Assembly: GCA_023231105.1 (NCBI GenBank)
Contig: JALNWB010000002.1
Span: 1 to 60,764 of the forward strand
Reading direction: 5' to 3'
From: Ignavibacteriaceae bacterium
Lineage (GTDB): Bacteria; Bacteroidota; Ignavibacteria; Ignavibacteriales; Ignavibacteriaceae
Length of the DNA: 60,764 bases
The notes under the pieces were generated by a model. It did no database searches. It was not told where the DNA came from and worked only from the letters and a program-made list of their open reading frames with translations. Below, piece by piece: positions 8,659 through 18,100 of this stretch. A program made the translations under genes and the position numbers. Each line of letters opens with the position of its first letter. Position 1 is the stretch's first letter.

Positions 8659-9563
8659 AACTTTTCCTCCTGATCCAATTCTTTGCGATGTTTAGTGATC
8701 CACATTATTCCTCCAAGCAAAGCGTACAAAGAAACCGGCGGAACAAAATATGCAAATATTCCATGCTGAATTGATTCGGATACGCCGGGCGCCGGATTAG
8801 TTCCGAGTTTTGGAAAATCAAGTTCTTTAAAATCTTTACTCGAAAGGTACATCCATGCGGTTCCACCAACTTCGTGCTCTCCCAATATATGATCAACATA
8901 TCTACCGGGATTTCTTTTGATTCGCTCACGGGCAACTTTCACAAGTTCGGTTCTTGTCCCGTAAGTAAGCGCTTCAACCGGGCAGATGCTCACACACGCA
9001 GGCAGTTTTCCTTCTTTTGTCCTGTTAAAACAAAAATCACATTTCATTATTAACGGATTAATCGCTTTGTTATATTCAAATGCAGGAACTTGAAACGGGC
9101 AGGCAGCCATACAATAACGGCAGCCGATACATTTATCTGTATCCCAAATTACGGTGCCGTTTTCTTCTTTTGAAAATGCCCCGACAATACAAGCTGAAAC
9201 GCATGCCGGATGGTCACAATGCATACATTGAACTTTTACATCAAGCGGAAGATTGGAATTTTTACCGGGAGAATATTCATTCACAACGGTAAGCGCTTTG
9301 ATGTCAGGTCTTCTTTTTGTTTCTAAAATTTTTCGGTCTTCGTAGGATTCCAGATTCCCGGCAGGTAAATTATGAGCATCTTTGCAAGCCCATTCACAAT
9401 TGCGACAGCCAACACAAACGGTTGTATCGACCAGAACTCCCATCCTATCTTCAGAAAGAATATTTTTAGGTGCAGCTTTCGCTGTGGATGATGAAAGTCC
9501 CGCCACCCCAGCTCCAATTACTGCGCTTGTTTTAAGGAAATCGCGACGGCTTTTGCCAGACAT
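8655..9563 (-). CDS. Tat-exported four-cluster iron-sulfur protein, HybA-like
   Basis: The 302-residue protein starts with a twin-arginine signal (SRRDFLK at 5-11), so it is folded and exported with its clusters. Sixteen cysteines form four ferredoxin-type groups (CVGCRNCEWAC, CMHCDHPACVSAC, CIGCRYCMAAC, and CDFC plus CVSICP), enough for four [4Fe-4S] clusters. A C-terminal hydrophobic helix (about 270-292) anchors it, as in HybA. It is the first gene of the operon, and its stop overlaps the NrfD-like start by 4 bases. It should wire electrons between the membrane quinone site and the cytochrome. Confidence 0.9.
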   Translation of the reverse strand: MSGKSRRDFLKTSAVIGAGVAGLSSSTAKAAPKNILSEDRMGVLVDTTVCVGCRNCEWACKDAHNLPAGNLESYEDRKILETKRRPDIKALTVVNEYSPGKNSNLPLDVKVQCMHCDHPACVSACIVGAFSKEENGTVIWDTDKCIGCRYCMAACPFQVPAFEYNKAINPLIMKCDFCFNRTKEGKLPACVSICPVEALTYGTRTELVKVARERIKRNPGRYVDHILGEHEVGGTAWMYLSSKDFKELDFPKLGTNPAPGVSESIQHGIFAYFVPPVSLYALLGGIMWITKHRKELDQEEKL

Positions 9564-9975
9564 TTTCTTATTCCTTTCAAAAAGTATTTCAATATTTTAC
9601 ATGATGGATTAAACCAATTGCTTTTATAAATACAATTTTATGCCACTCCTATAAAATAATGCGCAAAGTAAAATTGTGTGAAATTTTTAAATAGAACAAG
9701 TGTTATAGCAGAGAAATCAAATTTTTTATTATCGCTGAATGCGAAAAATTCTCAATAGTGGCAATTATTTCACTATTTTTTAAGGAAAGAGAATAAATGG
9801 CGACGTGCAACTCTTTTAGCTAATTATTGTTGGTAAATGTGAAATAAAAAGCAAAGCGAGTCTGGCAAAGTAAATACCAGGTGAATTTTCTTCGATAAAG
9901 ACTCCATTCAAAACAAAATTTATTGGAAAGTTCTTCAGCGAAATTTATATTTGATTTACTATTTATCACTTTTAA
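9564..9975. other. Divergent intergenic region between redox operon and menF-menD
   Basis: These 412 bases hold no convincing gene. They are AT-rich and must carry the promoters of both divergent operons. Apart from a possible menF promoter close to its start, no clear operator or structured RNA was seen. Confidence 0.6.
9921..9953 (+). promoter_or_regulatory. Possible Bacteroidota-type promoter for menF
   Basis: TATATTTG at 9946-9953 fits the Bacteroidota -7 box (TAnnTTTG), and TATTG lies about 20 bases upstream as a -33 candidate. It is only 22 bases before the menF ATG. AT-rich sequence makes chance matches easy. Confidence 0.3.
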
Positions 9976-11379
9976 ATGAAATTACCTTTAGACAAACTTA
10001 TATCTTCGTACAGAATTTTTCTTAAAAACAGTGGGAAAGAAATAGAAGCGACTAAGAAGCAAAACCAGCTCTTGAGTTTTTGCTTTTCTATACCTAATGA
10101 GTTTTTGGGGGATGATTTCTCCCATCTTTTTATTGATTTCCCGGAAGTTTTTTATTCATCTACACCCAAAGAAGAGTTTTTAGGTATCGGAAATATCTAT
10201 TCTATTTCAACGGAAGGTTCTTCCCGCTGGCAAGAAATTGAAAAGCAGTACACAAAATTTCCTGAACCAATATTAAATTTCTTCGAGCAGCAATTTATTG
10301 ATTCTCCCCTTTTTTTTGTGTCGGCAAAATTTAGTGCAAAGAAGAAGAGCGCAGAATGGAATGATTTTAAAAACACTGAATTTTATATTCCCAAATTTCT
10401 AATAAAATTTGAATCCGGAACTCTTTTTCTCCGGTTTAATGTTTTAGTTGATAACACCTTTTCAATCGAAAATTCAGCCATAGAATTTTCCTCGCTTATA
10501 GAAAAAGTCTTCCAAAATATGGAGGAAATGAAAAGTGAGAAGATAATCAATTACAAAATGGATGAAAGTGAAGGCGACACCAAGGAAACTTGGAATATGA
10601 AAGTTAAAAAAGCGCTGGTGGAAATCAGAAATGCTTCACTAACAAAGGTTGTACTAGCAAGAAGACTTTCATTGAGAACAAAGGCTCCTGTTCATTATGA
10701 AGTCTTACCAGTTAGACTAAAAAAAGCAAATCCTTCTTCCAATATATTTTTCATAAAGAAAAACGATTTCGTCTTTTTAGGCGCTTCACCTGAAATTTTG
10801 ATTGAACTGAAAAATAATAACATCATAACCGAAGCAATTGCCGGATCGCGTAAACGAGGCAGCTCGGCCGAAGAAGATTTTCAATTGGAAAACGAATTAA
10901 GAAACTCCGAAAAAGAAATTAATGAACATCGTTCTGTGGTTGATTTCATAGCCGGCAATTTAAGTAATCTAACTTCTGATATTACGTATGAAAAAATTCC
11001 TAACGTTAAAAAGCTGGCGTCAATTCAACATTTATCAACGGAGATAACCGCAAAATTAAAAACCGGTTCGTCGCTTTTTTCCGTTATTGATAAAATTTCA
11101 CCTACGCCTGCCGTTTGCGGAAATCCAAAAGAAAAAGCTCTGGCGCTAATTTCAGAATTAGAAGATTTCGACCGCGGATTATACGCCGGACTAATCGGTT
11201 GGATTTCTCCTTCATCCGCAAAGTTAGTTGTGGCAATTCGTTCGGCGCTTATAAATAAAAACACGATATTTGTTTATGCCGGTTGTGGAATTGTTGAAGG
11301 TTCAAACCCGGAAAGTGAATTCGCTGAAACTGAAACAAAATTAAAGACAATCCTTTCGACTTTTAATGAAAAAAATTAA
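9976..11379 (+). CDS. menF: Isochorismate synthase (menaquinone pathway)
   Basis: The 467-residue protein converts chorismate to isochorismate, the first committed step to menaquinone. The chorismate-binding C-terminal half carries the usual signatures in order: KVVLARR (about 224), EAIAGSRKRG (about 290), HLSTEI (about 352), TPAVCGNPK (about 375), FDRGLYAGLIGW (about 395) and YAGCGIVEGSNPESEF near the end. The N-terminal 200 residues are divergent, as is common. Its end overlaps menD by 14 bases, showing a coupled operon. A salicylate or siderophore synthase is unlikely because of the menD partner. Confidence 0.93.
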   Translation: MKLPLDKLISSYRIFLKNSGKEIEATKKQNQLLSFCFSIPNEFLGDDFSHLFIDFPEVFYSSTPKEEFLGIGNIYSISTEGSSRWQEIEKQYTKFPEPILNFFEQQFIDSPLFFVSAKFSAKKKSAEWNDFKNTEFYIPKFLIKFESGTLFLRFNVLVDNTFSIENSAIEFSSLIEKVFQNMEEMKSEKIINYKMDESEGDTKETWNMKVKKALVEIRNASLTKVVLARRLSLRTKAPVHYEVLPVRLKKANPSSNIFFIKKNDFVFLGASPEILIELKNNNIITEAIAGSRKRGSSAEEDFQLENELRNSEKEINEHRSVVDFIAGNLSNLTSDITYEKIPNVKKLASIQHLSTEITAKLKTGSSLFSVIDKISPTPAVCGNPKEKALALISELEDFDRGLYAGLIGWISPSSAKLVVAIRSALINKNTIFVYAGCGIVEGSNPESEFAETETKLKTILSTFNEKN

Positions 11380-13132
11380 TAAAAATATTTTGTGGTCAAC
11401 AATTTTTTTTGAACAACTTGCAAAGCTTGGAGTAAAGCACGTCTGCATTTCACCTGGTTCGCGCAGCACTCCTTTAACGCTTGCCGCGGTGTATAATAAA
11501 AAACTAACTTGTTTAAAAATAATTGATGAACGCTCTTCGGCATTTTTTGCTTCGGGAATTGCACGAACTACCGGAAAACCTGTAGTATTAATTTGTACAT
11601 CGGGAACCGCTACAGCGGAATATTATCCGGCGATTATCGAAGCATACCAGCAGAGAATTCCTTTAATCGTCTGCACGGCTGACCGCCCTCCGGAACTTGT
11701 AAACAAAGGGGCAAACCAGATGATTAATCAGAAGAATTTGTATGCAAATCATATTCGCTTTTTTGCAGATGCCGGATTACCGGAAACTTCCCGGAAGAAA
11801 TTGGAATCTATAAAAAGAATAGCAGTTCAATCATTTGAAATTTCTGCTTTAACCAATAAAGGTCCAGTTCATATAAATTTTCCTTTTGAAAAACCTTTTG
11901 AACCGGAAAGTTACACCGATAACATCCCTTTGAATTTAGAATTGAAGTACGCAACGCGAGAAGAATTAAATGGAAATATAAAATCGGTTTCTAAAGATTC
12001 GGAAACTTTAATTAAACTTATTGCAAAAGCTGAGAGAGGATTGATCATTGTAGGACCCGATGAGTACAATAAAAAGTTTCCGCGCTTGATAAATGCAGTT
12101 TCAAATAAAACCGGTTTCCCGATTTTTGCTGATGGAGCTTCTCAACTTCGGTTCGGTACATCTTCTAAGAAAAATGTAATCGCAAATTATGATGCGCTTC
12201 TTCGTTCGGAATATTTTTTAAAGGATTTCCATCCTGACATAATTCTTCACTTCGGAAGAACAATTACATCCAAAGGACTTGAGCAATTTCTCGAAAATAA
12301 TTATGCTCCGAAATATTTGATTAACGAATTCGGCGATTGGTTTGATCCAACGGGAAGCGCTAAAAACTCGTTGGCGATGAAACCATTTTTGTTTTGCCAA
12401 AAGTTATTAGAAGCAGAAAGTTTAATAAAACTCACAACCGAGAAAAAGCGATGGTTAAAGTTTCTAACAACTGCTAACTCAACTTCCGAAAAAATAAAAA
12501 GTAATATTTTCGCGGCGTCGGTATTCCCTAATGAACCCAAGACGATAAACTCGCTGCTTAAAAATCTTCCGCTAAAAGCAAATGTAATGCTTTCAAATAG
12601 TTTGCCTGTTCGTGATTTTGATTTCTTTGCGTCAAACCTAAATAAGAAAATTACCGTATTTCATAATCGTGGCGCTAGCGGAATTGACGGAATACTATCA
12701 ACTGCATTGGGCATTGCTTATTGTTCAAAAACTCCAACTGTATTACTCACCGGTGATTTAGCTTTTTATTATGACCTCACTTCCCTGCTCACGGCAAAGC
12801 AGTACAATATTCCTTTAATAATAATTTTAGTGAATAATAACGGCGGCGGCATTTTCCAATTTCTTCCGATAGCAAAATATGAAAACGTATTTGAGCAATT
12901 TTTTACGATGCCTCACTCATTATCATTTAAAAACTTTGTTAAAGAATTCGGTGGAAATTATTCCCTTATAAAAAAGCAAATTGTTTTTGAAAAACAAATG
13001 AACAAATCTTTATCCGCTAAAAACTTCTCTGTGCTTGAAATTAAAACCGATGCAAAAACTTCATTGCAATTAAGAAAAAAATATTGGGAAGCAGTTTCTA
13101 ACTTCTATAAAAATAAAAAAGCCGCAAAATAA
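11366..13132 (+). CDS. menD: SEPHCHC synthase (menaquinone pathway)
   Basis: This 588-residue ThDP-dependent enzyme joins isochorismate with 2-oxoglutarate. Visible family motifs are the N-terminal ISPGSRSTPLTLA, the FFASGIARTTGKP and CTSGTATAEYYPA pyrimidine-domain segments, and the ThDP/Mg site, GDLAFYYDLTSL followed by NNNGGGIFQFLP near residue 490. Length is normal. The start overlaps the end of menF in another frame. No further men genes follow; a terminator sits across the stop codon. Confidence 0.95.
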   Translation: MKKINKNILWSTIFFEQLAKLGVKHVCISPGSRSTPLTLAAVYNKKLTCLKIIDERSSAFFASGIARTTGKPVVLICTSGTATAEYYPAIIEAYQQRIPLIVCTADRPPELVNKGANQMINQKNLYANHIRFFADAGLPETSRKKLESIKRIAVQSFEISALTNKGPVHINFPFEKPFEPESYTDNIPLNLELKYATREELNGNIKSVSKDSETLIKLIAKAERGLIIVGPDEYNKKFPRLINAVSNKTGFPIFADGASQLRFGTSSKKNVIANYDALLRSEYFLKDFHPDIILHFGRTITSKGLEQFLENNYAPKYLINEFGDWFDPTGSAKNSLAMKPFLFCQKLLEAESLIKLTTEKKRWLKFLTTANSTSEKIKSNIFAASVFPNEPKTINSLLKNLPLKANVMLSNSLPVRDFDFFASNLNKKITVFHNRGASGIDGILSTALGIAYCSKTPTVLLTGDLAFYYDLTSLLTAKQYNIPLIIILVNNNGGGIFQFLPIAKYENVFEQFFTMPHSLSFKNFVKEFGGNYSLIKKQIVFEKQMNKSLSAKNFSVLEIKTDAKTSLQLRKKYWEAVSNFYKNKKAAK

Positions 13133-13146
13133 TTTTCCGCGGCTTT
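13118..13146. terminator. Terminator overlapping the menD stop codon
   Basis: The stem AAAGCCGC (13118-13125) pairs with GCGGCTTT (13139-13146), and the menD TAA lies in the loop. A-rich and T-rich flanks fit use from both the menD side and the convergent acyltransferase gene. Confidence 0.65.
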
Positions 13147-13173
13147 ACTTTTCTATGATTCTTTTCGCTTACA

Positions 13174-14343
13174 TCAAACTTTAATAAAAATCTTTTTTGC
13201 GTAGAGAATCCACATTAACCCAAGCCACAAAACTACATACATTAGAGCCCACGCAAGTGAAGCGTGAATAGGGACAAGCCAGGATAAAAAGAATTTATCA
13301 AACAAGAAGTTTTGTAAACTGACTTCTATCCCTGCATCGTTTGTTACTTTTATTAGGTTCATTAATCTCGCGCCTATTCCGGATAAAAAGAAAACCGCAA
13401 TAGCGTTCGTTCCATAAACGACAAACGGTTTCGTCCACCAGGTAATTCCTTTTACATCAATAAACCAATAGCAAAGAGCAAAAAAGTGAAGCGCCATGCC
13501 GGAGTTAAATAATACGTAAGAGCTTGTCCATAAACTTTTATTTATCGAGAACCACATATCAATTATTGTTGCAAGAACAATTCCTAAACTACCAAAGATG
13601 AACATCCAAACTATTTTGGTTGTTTTGTCATTGTTCGTTCTAAGCCACGCTCCAAGTAGAACACCGCTGAGTGCAGTTGAGATTGCCGGAATTGTACTCA
13701 ACAATCCTTCGGGATCCCAAACTTTTGTACTCTTCCATAAGTGACCTGGTAATAATAAATTATCTAACCAGCCTGCAAGATTTGGTGCAAACAATGGATT
13801 ACCATTTGCATCCATAATTACCGGGATGTATAAATTCGGTGTACCGTAACCGGGAACAGGAATAGCGGTCATAATTATCCAGTAGAAAATTAAAAGTCCC
13901 CCCGCAATGTATGCTTGTGTTTTCCAATTTGATTTTATAAAAATAAACGATGCGAAAAAATAAACTACTGCAATCCGCTGAAGAACTCCGGGAATACGAA
14001 TTGTAGATAAATTGAAATAGGGAAATCCTTGAAGAACCATACCGATAAGAAAAATCATAATGGCTCTTCTAAAAATTTGCAGAATTAATTTTTTCTGGTC
14101 ATCTCCTCTTTCTTTTCTTTTAGTAAGTGAAAGCGTTATGGCAACGCCGACAATAAATAAAAAAAATGGGAAAATATAATCGGTCGGCGTTACGCCATTC
14201 CACGAGGCATGTTCTAAAGCCGGATAAATAGAGCCCCAACTGCCGGGATTGTTTACGAGGATCATTCCCATAATTGTAATCCCGCGAAAAACATCAAGAG
14301 AAACTAAACGATCCAATTTTGCTGTTTCCATATTTTTCTTCAT
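13174..14343 (-). CDS. NagX/HGSNAT-like membrane acyltransferase (DUF1624/DUF5009 type)
   Basis: The 389-residue membrane protein opens with LDVFRGITIMGMILVNNPG and an EHASWNGVTPTDYIFPFFLF segment, the hallmark of the heparan-alpha-glucosaminide N-acetyltransferase/NagX family, whose conserved His is the HAS histidine. About ten hydrophobic helices follow. Bacterial relatives are thought to acetylate amino sugars across the membrane, often in glycan salvage or cell-wall recycling. No sugar catabolic genes lie beside it, so the substrate is open. It stands alone, converging on menD. Confidence 0.82.
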   Translation of the reverse strand: MKKNMETAKLDRLVSLDVFRGITIMGMILVNNPGSWGSIYPALEHASWNGVTPTDYIFPFFLFIVGVAITLSLTKRKERGDDQKKLILQIFRRAIMIFLIGMVLQGFPYFNLSTIRIPGVLQRIAVVYFFASFIFIKSNWKTQAYIAGGLLIFYWIIMTAIPVPGYGTPNLYIPVIMDANGNPLFAPNLAGWLDNLLLPGHLWKSTKVWDPEGLLSTIPAISTALSGVLLGAWLRTNNDKTTKIVWMFIFGSLGIVLATIIDMWFSINKSLWTSSYVLFNSGMALHFFALCYWFIDVKGITWWTKPFVVYGTNAIAVFFLSGIGARLMNLIKVTNDAGIEVSLQNFLFDKFFLSWLVPIHASLAWALMYVVLWLGLMWILYAKKIFIKV

Positions 14344-14508
14344 TTAATTGATAAAAAATCAATCAAACTTAATAGAATTATTTCAAGCGAGCAAATTCAA
14401 ATTTACCAACTCCTTAAAAATGAATTGTGGCGATGGCGAAGATTATTTTATGGTTTTTATAAATGGGAAAAGTATTGTGCCCCGATAAGATTTTGCAAAT
14501 ACAATAAT

Positions 14509-15159
14509 CTATTCAACCGTTTTTTGTTTGAACTTTGCTCTAACAATCTCAATTATTGCCGGCAGAATTGAAATGAAAATTACTGCAAGAATTGCCAGAC
14601 TGAAATTCTGTTTGATGAAAGGAAGGTTGCCAAAATAGTATCCGGCAAAGATTAATAATCCGCTCCATAACACGGCGCCGGTAATTGAGTATGAAATAAA
14701 TTTTAGATAATTCATTCTGCCAAGTCCTGCAGTAAATGGAGCAAAAGTTCTAACGATAGGAACGAACCGGGCAATGATGATTGTCTTTCCGCCGTATTTT
14801 TCAAAGTATGCGTAGGTTTTAGCAAGATATTCTTTCTTAATAAATCTGACGGAATTTTTCTTCAATATTTTTACCCCAAGAAAATGTCCAACCCAATAGT
14901 TCGCATTATCACCGGAAAGTGCGGCAACAACTACAAGTAGAAAACAAAAATAAACATTCAAACTTCCCAGAGCGGCAAGTGTGCCGATAGCAAAGAGTAG
15001 CGAGTCTCCCGGTAAAAAGGGAGTAAAAACGAATCCGGTTTCTGCAAAAATTACAAAAAATAAAATAGCATAGGTAAACGTTCCATACTGCGCAGTTAAT
15101 TCGCCTAAATGTTTATCGAGATGTAAAAATAATTCTACAAGATTTTGAACAATTTCCAA
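14509..15159 (-). CDS. DedA-family membrane protein
   Basis: This 216-residue protein has the DedA (VTT) motifs FTPFLPGDSLLFAIG (about 46-60), GHFLG, and the basic RFVPIVRTFAPFTAG block (about 131-145). Several members act as undecaprenyl-phosphate or phosphatidylethanolamine flippases, so a role in lipid recycling at the inner membrane is likely; the substrate cannot be told. It starts 26 bases after the sprA stop and probably shares that transcript. Confidence 0.9.
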   Translation of the reverse strand: MEIVQNLVELFLHLDKHLGELTAQYGTFTYAILFFVIFAETGFVFTPFLPGDSLLFAIGTLAALGSLNVYFCFLLVVVAALSGDNANYWVGHFLGVKILKKNSVRFIKKEYLAKTYAYFEKYGGKTIIIARFVPIVRTFAPFTAGLGRMNYLKFISYSITGAVLWSGLLIFAGYYFGNLPFIKQNFSLAILAVIFISILPAIIEIVRAKFKQKTVE

Positions 15160-15185
15160 AATTCACCAAAGTTAATTAAATAGTA

Positions 15186-18100
15186 TTATTGGGTAATTGA
15201 AATTCTCACATCCAACCCTGCTTCATTAATAGTTGAAGCGGTAATTCTTGCGGCTCCTTCAGGTGAGATGGAAGACCGTTTGTAAAAGACAGAAAGAGTA
15301 ACTCTCGAACTGATAACATACTTCACTCTCGGTTCAAGCGATGTTCTAGTTGTACCGTCTTGAGGTGTTCCTTCCTCGGTAAATTGATTCATATCAAAAA
15401 ATACAGTTGAATTTTTTGTGTTGGAATAAGAGAAACTAAATTCAATATCGTTCTTCAATGCAATTCCAAAGAGCGGAACTTCAAACCCGGACTTAGAATA
15501 GTTAACTGAAACTCCTATTTCGCGCGAGAATGTCTCTGTGATTTTTTGTGTAGTTACTCCAAGATCATAATTAGACCGGGTTGAATATTTCACATTCCCG
15601 GAAAAATTTCCGTCCCAAAATGAATTTAAAGTTAAGTTTAAACCGATAAGTGGAGAAAATCCATACGAAATTTTTTGAGAAGTAGTAGCCTGCTTTCCAT
15701 CAGAATCGATCCTCCACCCTTCCGTATAATTTGCGCCGTATGCATGGTCGAGGCTGACTTTTTTAGCAAAACTTTTAAATATTGAAAACTTCTCAAGTCC
15801 ATCCCAGGTAATGCGCCAATTTGGACGAGGAACATATTTGGCAATATTTTTTAAGAATCCGAATTTAGAAAGAAGCGGAAGACTTTCAAATCCTTGCATA
15901 AACGCTTGCGAAAGATTTTCACTCTTGTTCAACGACTTCGGATTATAGAGTTCGTTTACCCGTTTAATACCGCTTTTAAACATCGACAAGAAAAATGTCG
16001 GAGGGAGCGAGAAGAACGTGCGGTCAAGTGTACCGGTTGAATTAATGAGTTTATTTCCAATGATAATTCCATCCTTGTTGTTAAATGTACTACTTTTATT
16101 TACAGACCAGCCGACTTTCCAATTTAAATCAATGCGCGCCCCTTCCCAAAGCGGGCGTGAAGTTTTTAGATCAACCGAATTGCGCTGGCTATAATTATCC
16201 GTTAAGTTGCCGGTTAATGCTCGTGGTCCGGCATCATTTTTTAAACCGAACATGAATAACCGGGACGGACCTTCGTCTTCCTTGTAAGAAACTCCCCAAA
16301 AGTTTTTGAATCCTGTTCCCTTAGCGCGAATTCCGTTTGATGAAGCGGTGTTATCGTTAGAAAAATTTACAGTTATCGATTCATAATCAAAAAGAACGGT
16401 TTTAGTCAGTGTTTTCAAAAATAAAATTGCGTTGCTTATTGCCGTCGGTTTTTGTAGCACCGTATCTTTTGTGGCGCTTTGCGTCATTGAATCTTTCACT
16501 GCCAAATTCTGCGTTTGAAGTTTATTCTCTTCCGGGCTGCCGGTATCAAAATCTCTATTTCTCGACGGAGTTCCTTGCGTAGATGATTGCTGATTTTTAC
16601 TCTCTTCTTCAAATAAAGGCGCGGCAAGAGATTTTAATTTTAGAGAAAATCCTAAACTAATCCGATTTGAAAAACCGACACGTCTGCCAAGTTCTTCCTG
16701 CCTGAAATCATTATCCCATTGATAAGTAACGCCGTAACCGGCAGTTAATGTAAAATAATTTTTCAAATCCCAAAACGATGGAAGACGCGGACTAGTTTTT
16801 AAATCAAAAGTTTGTTTGTAACTGTAATCCTTACCAAACAAAACCCCACCAAAAATATCTTTCCAAATTTCACGTTCCGTTCGTTGATTATTGTAAGCGT
16901 CGGTTTCCAAATAGGAAAGCGTAGAGGCTACATCTACATTGTAACTTGTCCCGATATTCCAGAATGCATTATCGGTAAGTTTCCATCCGTAATTAAATCC
17001 GCGCGAAGAAGTGAAATCTCTTGAAATAATTGTTTTCGCGTCACTATTTCTTTGCGCTCTTGTAGTATTTGTATTTCTATTTCTTCTGGCGGAAAAATTC
17101 CACGAAAACGACTGCGGAGTATAATATATTTTCGCATTACGATAATCACCTAATAATGCAAAAACGGTTCCAAGCACCGGAATGTTGGAAGGATAAAAAT
17201 AATAATCGCTGCTAATTTGTACAGCATAATTTGCCGAGGCATTCCAAATCCAACTGCTTGAGGACAATGTTGTTGGATTTCTACTAAAAGATTTATTGTA
17301 ATTGAAATTTAAAGTTATGGAGTTCCAGGTATCGCGAATAAGCCAATAATTGGAAGGAATATTTAATTTGATGTTCGAAATATTCCACGAGTCGGACGAA
17401 GAAAAAGACTGAGATTCGGAACGTATTTCGTCTGCTGTCTTAGTCTTCGATTTTTTTACAGTCTCCTCAACTTTTATATCCGTTCCAGGAAAATAAAGAG
17501 GTTTCCCGAGCGCTTCAGTTCTTGAGTAAGTTACTTTTAAATTACTTCCCGGCATATCAAACGGAAGAAATTTAAGCACATTAACATCGGTGGACAAACT
17601 CCAGCTTTTTGAATCAACTCTTGATCCGAACCGGTCATTCAAACGATGGAAATAGGGATCGGTCTGACTCATATTAAAATTAATATTCATCAAATCGGCA
17701 AGTTTTAAGGAAGTTGCAAAACTATATGCCCAGCCAGGCGTATCATCAGCCCCAATTACACGCAATTCATTCACCCATACGTCTCCGGAGATCGATCCGG
17801 TGGATTTATTCACAATAACGACCGATAAAAATTTTATAGCGGTAAGCGAAGGATTTCCTTTTACCACGTAGTAATGATCATTGAACCCGGGAACTTGTTG
17901 GCTGAATTCAGTAGTAATTTCCGTCGTATCGCGCACATCTTTTAGAGCTGTTAACTCTTTAAAAAGAATGCTCACTTCATTCCAGCCCGGAGTTATCGGC
18001 TGGCGATAAGCGTAAAAGTTATTAGTATCGGCGCCGAACCGGAAATAGATTTCTGAGTTTGATCCATTTGCACCAACATATGATACAGAGTTAGTGTTAG

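Noticed and set aside
7411..9563. A HybA/HybB pair as part of a NiFe hydrogenase
   Set aside because: No hydrogenase large or small subunit or maturation gene is in the window; the next gene is a multihaem cytochrome, which fits a quinone-cytochrome complex better.
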